A DNA stretch of 7,854 nt from assembly GCA_947090365.1 (NCBI GenBank), contig CAMUNT010000028.1, positions 1 to 7,854 on the forward strand, written 5' to 3'. This document shows positions 1-5,494 of this stretch, one piece after another (within the stretch, counting starts at the first letter, position 1; each line of letters starts with the position of its first letter). Origin of the DNA: an uncultured Clostridia bacterium (GTDB lineage: Bacteria; Bacillota; Clostridia; Christensenellales; Borkfalkiaceae). The translations under genes and the position numbers were made by a program. The notes beneath the pieces were generated by a model. That model was not told the origin of the DNA. It worked only from the letters and a program-made list of their open reading frames with translations, and made no database searches.

Positions 1-63
1 GATGGTAATATAATTCCGTCTTGTGGTATTTGTAGAGAATTTATGATGCATTTAACCAGATAA
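1..63 (+). pseudogene. Cytidine deaminase-like protein, C-terminal fragment (truncated)
   Basis: Frame 1 is open from the window edge to a TAA at 61-63. It reads DGNIIPSCGICREFMMHLTR, which carries the second zinc-binding element of the cytidine deaminase superfamily (P-x-C-G-x-C-R-E/Q; cysteines at window residues 8 and 11). Those enzymes use a zinc-bound water to hydrolyse cytidine, deoxycytidine or blasticidin-type substrates. Family members normally continue for tens of residues after this motif, through a strand and a final helix ending in a conserved leucine/proline region. Here the frame stops nine codons after the second cysteine. The stop lies in DNA that is antisense to the neighbouring toxin remnant, so the 3' end looks lost. 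Only 20 residues are visible, so family assignment rests on a single motif. The missing upstream part could be intact or not. Confidence 0.45.
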
Positions 64-253
64 TGCGTATATCCATATTTACACTGCATTCAAACAAATC
101 GTCCGTTCCCTGTATCCGCTTCGTGCGAAGAGAGGGGTGAATGGGATTTTCCGAAAGAATATTCAGCTTATTTCTAAGCTGTTTTTTATCTGTTTAGTTC
201 AAAGCCTTATAGTGTTTCTGAAATCTGTCTGTATAAGTAATGCGAAATGACAT
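41..253 (-). pseudogene. RelE/ParE-superfamily toxin, interrupted and 3'-truncated
   Basis: An ATG at 253-251 overlaps the antitoxin stop codon by one base (TGATG), the usual translational coupling of antitoxin and toxin genes. The frame reads MSFRITYTDRFQKHYKALN and meets an in-frame TAA at 194-196. It then continues in the same frame for 50 codons: TDKKQLRNKLNILSENP, then HPSLRTKRIQGTDDLFE, then NMDIRIIW at about 56-79, ending at TAA 41-43. The HPSLRTKRIQG block and the I-R-I-I-W strand are typical of RelE-type mRNA interferases, which cut ribosome-bound mRNA. Family members continue after R-I-I-W for about 20 residues with the last strand; here that part is absent. So there are two lesions: an internal stop at codon 20 and loss of the C-terminus. 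The gene is almost certainly non-functional, unless the internal stop is a sequencing error. The C-terminal loss would remain even then. Confidence 0.8.
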
Positions 254-513
254 CAATTACTCTCCAACTTATCGAATAAAGAGTCAATGCTGTCAAACAC
301 AGGCTTCTTTCCGCTTTTTATATCGGACTTCAAGCCGTTGATTTCACGATGCAGCTCGTCTACGTATTTCTTCGGGTAGACGGTAACGGGCATAAGGCAT
401 ATCAGCCCGTCTTTTTCGTAAATTTCAAGCTTGTCGCCCTCGGTCAATCCAAGGCTTGCAACTATCTCTTTCGGTATCGTAATCTGTGATTTTCCTCTCA
501 GCTCTGCTAACAT
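253..513 (-). CDS. AbrB/MazE/SpoVT-family antitoxin (DNA-binding)
   Basis: This 86-residue protein has an N-terminal swapped-hairpin AbrB-type domain at about residues 3-46. Visible hallmarks are G-K-S-Q-I-T-I-P-K-E followed by LGLTEGDKLEIYEKDG and a closing hydrophobic strand (LICLMPV). The remaining C-terminus (about 48-86) is helical and acidic/basic, ending VFDSIDSLFDKLESN. In type II toxin-antitoxin pairs that region wraps and neutralises the toxin. The gene has a good promoter and a GGAGG ribosome binding site 8 bases before ATG, and its stop overlaps the ATG of the broken RelE-type toxin. It should bind its own promoter as a dimer and autoregulate. With the partner toxin broken, it is an orphan antitoxin. 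It could still protect against a homologous toxin elsewhere or act only as a regulator, but this is inference. Confidence 0.88.
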   Translation of the reverse strand: MLAELRGKSQITIPKEIVASLGLTEGDKLEIYEKDGLICLMPVTVYPKKYVDELHREINGLKSDIKSGKKPVFDSIDSLFDKLESN

Positions 514-521
514 CTTTTAAA

Positions 522-586
522 CCTCCGCAAGTGTGATTTTCCTACTTTCTTACTACCATTATACGCAATTATGCACTAAAAGTCAA
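522..586 (-). promoter_or_regulatory. Antitoxin promoter and ribosome binding site
   Basis: Read on the - strand, TTGACT (586-581), a 17-base spacer and TATAAT (563-558) form a near-consensus sigma-A promoter. CGGAGG (RBS core CCTCC on + at 522-526) lies 8 bases before the antitoxin ATG at 513. The predicted leader is about 37 bases. The stretch around the -10 contains ATAAT twice, 11 bases apart (GCATAATTGCGTATAAT). That could be the antitoxin's own binding site, though no perfect dyad is visible. Confidence 0.75.
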
Positions 587-618
587 CAGATTTAGAAAAA
601 TTTCATTCCGTTCACCGT

Positions 619-819
619 TTAATTTTCTGTACCTAAAAGGGAATTAGGAGTTTCGTTTAATATTTTGCAAATTTTAGTAAATGTAGTCAGGTCAGGTTCG
701 TTAATTCCGTTAACCCATCTGCTTACGGTTTGTTGGGTTGTTCCTAATTGTTTAGCTAATTGATTTTGTGATATATTATTGTTTATCAATGACGCTTTTA
801 AATTTTCTGCGAAGCTCAT
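619..819 (-). CDS. Small XRE-family (Cro/CI-type) helix-turn-helix repressor
   Basis: This 66-residue protein is almost entirely one helix-turn-helix domain. The helix I region is ENLKASLINNN. Helix 2 and the turn are SQNQLAKQLGT (about residues 18-28) and the recognition helix is TQQTVSRWVNG (about 29-39). The block DLTTFTKICKILNETPNSLLG completes the five-helix fold. There is no C-terminal dimerisation or peptidase domain, so it cannot be cleaved in the SOS response like LexA or CI. The start at 819 is chosen because the domain begins there. The frame runs on to an ATG at 954, but that extension would cross both operators and the opposing promoter and encodes no recognisable protein. No ribosome binding site precedes the chosen ATG, and a -10 box ends six bases upstream, so the mRNA is probably leaderless. 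The gene is divergent from the DUF6809-like gene, with two matching operators between them, which points to negative autoregulation. Confidence 0.88.
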   Translation of the reverse strand: MSFAENLKASLINNNISQNQLAKQLGTTQQTVSRWVNGINEPDLTTFTKICKILNETPNSLLGTEN

Positions 820-825
820 ATTTAA

Positions 826-831
826 ATTATA
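826..831 (-). promoter_or_regulatory. -10 box of the XRE repressor gene (leaderless start)
   Basis: On the - strand a perfect TATAAT is followed by TTAAAT and then the ATG at 819-817. Transcription should start at or within a base or two of the ATG, giving a leaderless mRNA. No good -35 is found 16-18 bases upstream (for example AAGCAT), so basal activity is probably low or needs activation. One operator (831-845) overlaps the first base of this box. Confidence 0.55.
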
Positions 832-845
832 CACGAATAGCGTGT
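831..845. promoter_or_regulatory. Operator copy 1 (ACACG-N5-CGTGT)
   Basis: The sequence ACACGAATAGCGTGT is a perfect 5+5 inverted repeat with a 5-base spacer. It touches the -10 of the XRE gene, so binding there should block its transcription. The half-site is identical to copy 2, and the two centres are 29 bases apart, close to three helical turns. The XRE protein encoded next door is the natural candidate to bind it. Confidence 0.8.
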
Positions 846-852
846 AAAATGC

Positions 853-882
853 TTGACATACACGTTTTGCGTGTGGTTTAAT
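853..882 (+). promoter_or_regulatory. Promoter of the DUF6809-like gene
   Basis: A perfect -35 TTGACA (853-858) is followed by an 18-base spacer and TTTAAT (877-882). The spacer is filled almost entirely by an operator, so this promoter is expected to be strong but shut off by the divergent repressor. Confidence 0.7.
860..874. promoter_or_regulatory. Operator copy 2 (ACACG-N5-CGTGT)
   Basis: The sequence ACACGTTTTGCGTGT has the same half-sites and spacer length as the copy at 831-845. It sits between the -35 and -10 of the rightward promoter, a classic position for blocking RNA polymerase. Confidence 0.8.
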
Positions 883-906
883 TATAAAAAACAAAAAGAG
901 GTAAAA

Positions 907-1179
907 ATGGAACGTTCTATAATCGATTTGCTTATAAACAAATGCGGAATACATAGGCTTGTGAACGACAGTATGAATTATGCCGAATATAAGGAATTGA
1001 CCGCTTTAAAGCAAAAGGTATACGATAAATTGTTCGAAACGCTTTCAAAAGAGCAGAAGGGGTTAATGAAAAAATACGAAGACCTTGAATCGGATGCGCA
1101 CGTTATATATGAGGAAGCTTATTTCAGATTGGGCGTAAAAACGGGAGTGCGCCTTACGGCGGAATGTATGTTTGATTAA
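907..1179 (+). CDS. DUF6809-like small protein of unknown function
   Basis: This 90-residue soluble protein has no signal peptide or membrane segment. It looks mostly helical: an N-terminal segment ending at about residue 20, then NYAEYKELTALKQKVYDKLFETL, then SKEQKGLMKKYEDLESDAH, and finally EEAYFRLGVKTGVRL (about 70-84). The pattern EYKEL..., L-S-x-E-Q-K, Y-E-D-L-x-S, and a closing E-E-A-(F/Y)-x-x-G-x-(K/R)-x-G-x-R-L matches my recollection of DUF6809 proteins, common in Clostridia; the function is not known to me. The start at 907 is set by AGAGG at 897-901, five bases upstream. A longer frame from 853 would begin inside the promoter and is rejected. The gene is divergent from, and apparently controlled by, the XRE repressor, which suggests it belongs to a small mobile or prophage-derived module. 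Confidence 0.7.
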   Translation: MERSIIDLLINKCGIHRLVNDSMNYAEYKELTALKQKVYDKLFETLSKEQKGLMKKYEDLESDAHVIYEEAYFRLGVKTGVRLTAECMFD

Positions 1180-1194
1180 AAGGCGTAATTTCAC

Positions 1195-1223
1195 TTTACA
1201 AAATGCGACAATGTTGTTATAAT
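1195..1223 (+). promoter_or_regulatory. Promoter of the methyltransferase gene (leaderless)
   Basis: TTTACA (1195-1200), a 17-base spacer and a perfect TATAAT (1218-1223) lie directly before the coding start. Only eight bases (TTTTCCGT) separate the -10 from ATG at 1232. Transcription would therefore start at or just before the ATG, with no room for a Shine-Dalgarno sequence. Confidence 0.7.
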
Positions 1224-1231
1224 TTTTCCGT

Positions 1232-2095
1232 ATGAAGACGGTTGACGATTGGCAGGATTACAAAATAATAGCAACCTCGGAGGGAATGAAGCTTGAACGC
1301 TGGAAGGACGTCGTGCTTCTCCGCCCCGACCCGCAGGTTATCTGGAAGGGGGACAACCTCTTCGGCAAAAATGGTATTCACGCCGTCTATAAGCGCAGTG
1401 AAAAAGGCGGGGGCGGTTGGGAAATCCGCGCAAGGTTCCCCGCCGAATGGGAAATTTCCTACCGCGACTTGAAATTCAAAATCAAACCTATGGGCTTCAA
1501 GCATACGGGACTTTTTCCCGAGCAGGCCGTAAACTGGAACGCTATGCGCGAAATCATTTCAAAAGCAAAGGCTGAGGGCAGAGAGGTAAAGGTGTTAAAC
1601 CTTTTCGCCTATACGGGCGGAGCTTCGGTTGCCTGCGCCAAGTCCGGCGCGCTGGTAACCCACGTCGATTCCGCCAAGGGGATGGTTGAGCGCGCGGGCG
1701 AAAACGCACGCCTTTCGGGTATAGAAAGCGGAATACGCTACATTATCGACGACTGTATGAAGTTCGTCGCCCGCGAAAAGCGCAGGGGCAATAAGTACGA
1801 CGCGATAATTATGGACCCGCCCAGTTACGGCAGAGGGCCCAACGGCGAAACCTGGAAAATCGAAGAAAACCTGTTTGATTTCGTAAAGGACTGCGCAAAT
1901 CTTTTATGCGAAAAACCGCTGTTCTTTCTTATCAACAGCTATACTACGGGGCTTCAACCAGAGGTTCTGAAAAATATTTTAACGCTGACTTTAAAGCATT
2001 TTAACGGAACGGTCGAAGCGTACGAGGTGGGCATACCTACCGAAGAGGGGATAAATCTTCCCTGCGGCGCCAGCGGTTTATTTAAGGGCGTTTGA
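1232..2095 (+). CDS. Class I SAM-dependent rRNA methyltransferase-like protein (RlmI-related family)
   Basis: This 287-residue cytoplasmic protein transfers methyl groups from S-adenosylmethionine, most likely to RNA. A family-specific N-terminal domain (about 1-105; LERWKDVVLLRPDPQVIW, then a GLFPEQ motif near 94) precedes a Rossmann fold. The SAM-binding motif I is VLNLFAYTGGAS (121-132). The acidic loop is VDSAKGMVERAGENARLSG (about 145-163). Motif IV is MDPPSYGRG (194-202). It resembles COG1092 proteins such as RlmI but has no N-terminal PUA domain. Where m5C-forming relatives carry a cysteine in the motif VI strand, this protein has N-S-Y-T (235-238). 5-methylcytosine chemistry by the usual cysteine mechanism is therefore doubtful. 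The start at 1232 is chosen because the conserved domain begins near residue 5-8. No ribosome binding site is present, and a promoter ends just upstream. ATG 1286 has GGAGGG only one base away and would remove conserved residues. Substrate unknown. Confidence 0.82.
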   Translation: MKTVDDWQDYKIIATSEGMKLERWKDVVLLRPDPQVIWKGDNLFGKNGIHAVYKRSEKGGGGWEIRARFPAEWEISYRDLKFKIKPMGFKHTGLFPEQAVNWNAMREIISKAKAEGREVKVLNLFAYTGGASVACAKSGALVTHVDSAKGMVERAGENARLSGIESGIRYIIDDCMKFVAREKRRGNKYDAIIMDPPSYGRGPNGETWKIEENLFDFVKDCANLLCEKPLFFLINSYTTGLQPEVLKNILTLTLKHFNGTVEAYEVGIPTEEGINLPCGASGLFKGV

Positions 2096-2213
2096 AAAGC
2101 ATACATCGTGAAATACTGCGTTAAGCTCCGCTTTTTTCGGGTCATTTACTTCATTGTAAACTCCCCGTCAAAAATGCTCGCTTGCCTTGTCTTTCACGCG
2201 TCTGCTTTCCAAA
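2091..2213. repeat. Putative 123-bp non-coding element with imperfect terminal inverted repeats (MITE/REP-like)
   Basis: The left end (2091-2113, TTTGAAAAGCATACATCGTG...) and the reverse complement of the right end (2191-2213, TTTGGAAAGCAGACGCGTG...) match at about 19 of 23 positions. This includes CGTGAAA/TTTCACG. The centre holds a stem-loop at 2139-2166. The last two codons and stop of the methyltransferase overlap the left arm. The unit TGCTTTCC occurs twice at the right border (2203-2210 and 2214-2221), so the right boundary is uncertain. No flanking target duplication is obvious. A 61-codon frame through it has no recognisable features. Folded as RNA, it would be a long hairpin between two genes. 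Whether it is repeated in the genome cannot be seen here. Confidence 0.45.
2139..2166. other. Central stem-loop of the intergenic element
   Basis: GGGTCATTTAC and GTAAACTCCCC flank a six-base loop. GGG/CCC and ATTTAC/GTAAA(C) positions pair, leaving a 2x2 internal mismatch. On the - strand the mismatch becomes tandem G-A/A-G, a stable RNA internal loop, and one G-T wobble appears. This suggests the - strand transcript is the better folder. It is not followed by a T-run, so it is not a standard terminator. Confidence 0.4.
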
Positions 2214-2255
2214 TGCTTTCCGAATTTAAACGTTTAATCGGGGTAACTTATAACA

Positions 2256-2969
2256 ATGAAAGAAGAAGATTTGATAATTTTACACGAGGATAATCATATA
2301 ATCGTGGTATTAAAACCGCAGAATTTGCCTTGCTGTCCCGACGAAAGCGGTGACGGCAACCTTTTGGACTGCGTTAAAAATTATCTGAAGGTCACTTACA
2401 ATAAGCCGGGTAACGCGTACGCGGGGCTTATACACAGGCTCGACAGGCCTACGGGCGGAGTTATGGTTTTCGCCAAAACCTCCAAGGCGGCTTCGAGAAT
2501 GTCCGAGGCTATGCGTACGGGCGGGTTTGAAAAGAGGTACTTTGCAGTGCTTTGCGGAACGCCGAATAAAAAGAAGGCGGTTCTGGAAAATTACCTCCGT
2601 AAAAATTCGATAAACAATACCGTCTACGTGTGCACGCAGACGGAGGAGGGGGCGAAATACGCCGCACTCGACTACGAAATCAAGGGGGAAAGGGACGGGC
2701 TTTCGCTTGCGGAGGTTAATCTTCACACAGGCAGAACACACCAGATACGCGTGCAGTTTTCGTCTCTCAATACTCCCGTTTACGGCGATATGCGCTACGG
2801 CGGTGAAAAGGCGAAAAAGGGCAAGCTTGCGCTTTGGGCGTATTCGCTGAGGCTGACGCACCCCGTTACGGGCGAGGCTATGCGGTTTATCGCGCTTCCG
2901 CCCGAGGACGGAATATGGAGCGGCTTCGATATAAACGGCATCGCCGAAGATATCCTTCAACGTCAATAA
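2256..2969 (+). CDS. RluA-family RNA pseudouridine synthase
   Basis: This 237-residue cytoplasmic enzyme isomerises uridine to pseudouridine in rRNA or tRNA. It opens with the usual LHEDNHIIVVLKPQNLPCCPD block (about 9-29). The catalytic motif is H60-R61-L62-D63 followed by RPTGGVMVFAKT, with D63 the nucleophile; the family consensus H-R-L-D-x-x-T-S-G has G here in place of S. The second active-site block is LHTGRTHQIRVQF (156-168), followed by PVYGDMRYG and the closing LRLTHPVTGE strand. No N-terminal S4 RNA-binding domain is present, so it is a short, catalytic-domain-only member of the RluA/RluC/RluD group. The exact target base cannot be assigned. The start at ATG 2256 fits the family N-terminus. 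The only ribosome-binding candidate is a GGGG run at 2240-2243, 12 bases away, which is weak. It lies downstream of the methyltransferase and may be co-expressed, but the element between them separates the two. Confidence 0.9.
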   Translation: MKEEDLIILHEDNHIIVVLKPQNLPCCPDESGDGNLLDCVKNYLKVTYNKPGNAYAGLIHRLDRPTGGVMVFAKTSKAASRMSEAMRTGGFEKRYFAVLCGTPNKKKAVLENYLRKNSINNTVYVCTQTEEGAKYAALDYEIKGERDGLSLAEVNLHTGRTHQIRVQFSSLNTPVYGDMRYGGEKAKKGKLALWAYSLRLTHPVTGEAMRFIALPPEDGIWSGFDINGIAEDILQRQ

Positions 2970-2994
2970 ATTTATCAATTGCTTCTATTTTGGT

Positions 2995-3023
2995 TTGACA
3001 ACCGCTTTTAATTATTGTAGAAT
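2995..3023 (+). promoter_or_regulatory. Promoter of the surface protein gene
   Basis: TTGACA (2995-3000), a 17-base spacer and TAGAAT (3018-3023) form a near-consensus sigma-A promoter. The leader is about 30 bases, with CGGAG (3048-3052) six bases before ATG at 3059. Confidence 0.8.
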
Positions 3024-3058
3024 AAATTAGATATATTGGAAAAAACTCGGAGTTCACT

Positions 3059-5461
3059 ATGAAACAGACGAAATTCAAATTTACGATATTTGCGCTCGTA
3101 ATCACGTTTATATTTTCGGTTACGGCGTTTTTTGCCGTTAATTTTACTAAAACAGCAGATGCGGCGGGCACAGTCAGCATAAGCGGTACAAACGTATTTA
3201 CGGCAACGGGTGCCAACGTCGTGGTGACAAATCCCGACGATGATAACAAGCAGTACACGATGTTTACTTTCGGCGATAACGAGGACGTCGTTTCGTACAG
3301 AAAAAACCTTGCTTACAGCTGGTGGTCCAAGCTTCCCGACGAAGAGAAAAACGAAGACGGACAGGTTACGGTTATTACCCACGAGCCCGAACACGGTCTT
3401 TTCAATATGGAAATCGGGTTCAGAAACCTTAATTTCGAAAAGTTCGTAATAACCTTCGAATCACAGCAGTACTTCAAGACCGAGGACAGCAAAACCGTAA
3501 ACTATATTATGTTCTTCCCCAGTGAGGACGGGCAAAGCGTAAACGTTATTATAACCGACGATAAGGACGCTACGCCCGACGCCGGCGCGGATAAAGCGGT
3601 TGCCCATCTTTCACCCGATAAAATCAGCATAAGCTTCACCGAAAAAGAGGAGTTTCCCGAAACGCTTGCGGGCGGCGAATACGGCGTAACCGTAGAAAGC
3701 GGCGCAACCCGCGTTACCGGAATAATGAAAAACATCGGCGGAAACTACGCCAAATATTCTTCGTCTTCGACTAAGCCCGTATATCCTCTGATGTTCGGTG
3801 CGGAATTTCCCGCAGAGGAAGAACAGGACGGCGAAAGAAAAGCCGCACAGATGGTTTTATATTCGCTGAACAATCAAAGCTTCCTCATTAACGAAAAAAG
3901 CGCGACAGAGGACGATAGCGGTGAATTTTATACCGGCGGAACCGTAACGGACGATACCCCCGCGGTAATCTGCCTGAACAAAGAAATTTCTTACCTCAAC
4001 GTGGGCGGTTCGGTCAAATTCGAATATCAGGCGATAGACGTTATCCGTTCTTCGCCCAGCACGACGCTGTATTACTACCAGCTTTCGGTTGACGATTATA
4101 AGAAGGACGACGTCAATTTCGACGATTACAAAGATACGGCAACCTCCGACAAGACGGGCAGATTTAACGAAGTAAAGGCGGATACCCTGCTCGATTCCGA
4201 TACGGTATTCTATAAGCCTACGGGCAATGACCTTAACGGTTTTGCCCAAAACTTAAACGTCGATATGGCGGTTAAGGTATACGCAAAGGTGCTTGACACC
4301 ACCTCGAACGGTGCGGAAAGCTACGTTTTCTTCGACTGGTATCTCGACGACGAGCACAAGCTTAAAATCAAGGACAGCGATTTTATCGCGGTAGGCAACG
4401 ACGACGACGGTGTTACCTATAACTACGGCGCGGGCAACAAGACCTTTGCTTCCGATAACGAAATTCTGAAAAGCTATCAGGCTAAGGTCGACGAGGCGGC
4501 AAAGGACCTATCGGCGGGCTCGTTAAGCTATTTCTATCTTCCCTCCGCGGAAGAGCTGTTTGCCGACAATGCAACGGCTTATTCCAATATGAAGATAAGC
4601 ATTTATTACTACTACGGCAGTAACAAATCACAGAATTCTTCGCTTTCTACTAACAATCTTTCAATAAATATCACACGTGCGGACAGCTGCTGGTTCACGC
4701 TGTACGCAACCGACACCGCGAGCAACGATATGTACTATATTGACGAAAACGGCGAGCGAGTCGAGTTCAAGACGGGCGAAATCTGGGAGATTTTCGAGGA
4801 CGAGGAAAGGCACGATTACCTGCCCTGGTTCCACTTCAAGGTCAACTATAAGGGCGTTCATTTCAAGGAAACTCCGGGCAAGCAAAGCACTGCTTACGTC
4901 GGTAACGAGTATACCTCGGCATCGTTTGAAATCAACGGCGTTGAAAACAGCTATCAGACGAAGTACAGACTGTTCCTTTTCAACCGCGCCCAGTACTTTA
5001 ACGATAATAACGGCGCTACCTTCACCTACGAGCAGTTTATCGAAAAGATGGACGGGCTTTTCGAGGGTAGCGAAACGCGTAAATATTTCAAGGAAATCAA
5101 GGAAGTTACCGAAAACGACGAGGACTACGAGGAGTTCAAGGACTATCAGTGGAGCTCGACGTCAACCAGCTTTGTCCCGCAGGACGGCAACGCGTTCTAC
5201 TATATCAGGGCGGAAGTAACGGATACGGCTTATAACGTCAAGCCCGTAACCTGCTCGCTTGCGGTAGTTGCTTCGGAAGAAGCGAAGGCTTTGCAGGGCG
5301 ACAGCGAATGGCTTCAGAACAATATTGCATCGGTAATTCTTCTGTCAGTTGCGGGCGTTTCGTTGATTGCTATAATTCTTCTTCTCGTTATCAAACCCAA
5401 GAGCAAAGAGGATATAGACGTTCAGTTCGAACAGGAAAAGAGCAAAAAGAAAAATAAATAA
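3059..5461 (+). CDS. Large secreted, C-terminally membrane-anchored surface protein of unknown function
   Basis: I do not recognise a named family for this 800-residue protein. A Sec signal peptide is clear: K-rich start, hydrophobic core at about residues 8-29, then an A-D-A site near 33-35. The C-terminus has one hydrophobic segment (about 756-778) and a positively charged tail ending KSKKKNK. The topology is thus extracellular bulk, one membrane anchor and a short cytoplasmic tail. There is no LPxTG sortase motif. The roughly 700-residue ectodomain is acidic and rich in Asp, Tyr, Ser and Thr. It contains a recurring D-T-(A/T)-x-N motif at 413-417, 552-556 and 722-726, each ending a hydrophobic strand (KVYAKVL, FTLYAT, YIRAEV). 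This recalls the D-x-A-G-N ending of bacterial Ig-like domains, so a chain of beta-sandwich modules is plausible (inference). No catalytic motif is seen. It has its own promoter and terminator. An adhesin, sensor or envelope-structure role is possible. Confidence 0.75.
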   Translation: MKQTKFKFTIFALVITFIFSVTAFFAVNFTKTADAAGTVSISGTNVFTATGANVVVTNPDDDNKQYTMFTFGDNEDVVSYRKNLAYSWWSKLPDEEKNEDGQVTVITHEPEHGLFNMEIGFRNLNFEKFVITFESQQYFKTEDSKTVNYIMFFPSEDGQSVNVIITDDKDATPDAGADKAVAHLSPDKISISFTEKEEFPETLAGGEYGVTVESGATRVTGIMKNIGGNYAKYSSSSTKPVYPLMFGAEFPAEEEQDGERKAAQMVLYSLNNQSFLINEKSATEDDSGEFYTGGTVTDDTPAVICLNKEISYLNVGGSVKFEYQAIDVIRSSPSTTLYYYQLSVDDYKKDDVNFDDYKDTATSDKTGRFNEVKADTLLDSDTVFYKPTGNDLNGFAQNLNVDMAVKVYAKVLDTTSNGAESYVFFDWYLDDEHKLKIKDSDFIAVGNDDDGVTYNYGAGNKTFASDNEILKSYQAKVDEAAKDLSAGSLSYFYLPSAEELFADNATAYSNMKISIYYYYGSNKSQNSSLSTNNLSINITRADSCWFTLYATDTASNDMYYIDENGERVEFKTGEIWEIFEDEERHDYLPWFHFKVNYKGVHFKETPGKQSTAYVGNEYTSASFEINGVENSYQTKYRLFLFNRAQYFNDNNGATFTYEQFIEKMDGLFEGSETRKYFKEIKEVTENDEDYEEFKDYQWSSTSTSFVPQDGNAFYYIRAEVTDTAYNVKPVTCSLAVVASEEAKALQGDSEWLQNNIASVILLSVAGVSLIAIILLLVIKPKSKEDIDVQFEQEKSKKKNK

Positions 5462-5465
5462 ATTT

Positions 5466-5494
5466 AAAACGGCGGACAATCCGCCGTTTTTTTT
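5466..5494 (+). terminator. Intrinsic terminator after the surface protein gene
   Basis: The stem ACGGCGGA (5469-5476), loop CAA, and stem TCCGCCGT (5480-5487) are followed by a run of T to 5494. The A-tract at 5466-5468 extends the stem into the T-run. It starts five bases after the stop codon and is a classic rho-independent terminator. Confidence 0.95.

Noticed and set aside
592..626. Possible terminator after the XRE gene (AGAAAATT / AATTTTTCT arms)
   Set aside because: The stem is only A/T pairs with a bulge and a long loop, too weak to call.
853..906. Start of the DUF6809-like gene at 853
   Set aside because: ATG 853-like extension overlaps the -35 box itself. The ATG at 907 has a proper AGAGG ribosome binding site.
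820..954. Longer N-terminus for the XRE repressor starting at ATG 954 (- strand)
   Set aside because: It would read through both operators and the opposing promoter, gives an extension with no recognisable domain, and the helix-turn-helix domain starts naturally at 819.
2108..2293. 61-codon + strand frame between the methyltransferase and the pseudouridine synthase
   Set aside because: It lies in the inverted-repeat element, overlaps the pseudouridine synthase start, and has no ribosome binding site or family resemblance.
2310..2978. 222-codon - strand frame opposite the pseudouridine synthase
   Set aside because: It is antisense to a gene with clear catalytic motifs, and its product has no recognisable domain.
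4677..5219. 180-codon + strand frame inside the surface protein gene
   Set aside because: Its Arg/Ser/Thr-rich composition is a frame-shadow of the high-GC third positions of the real gene, with no promoter or ribosome binding site.
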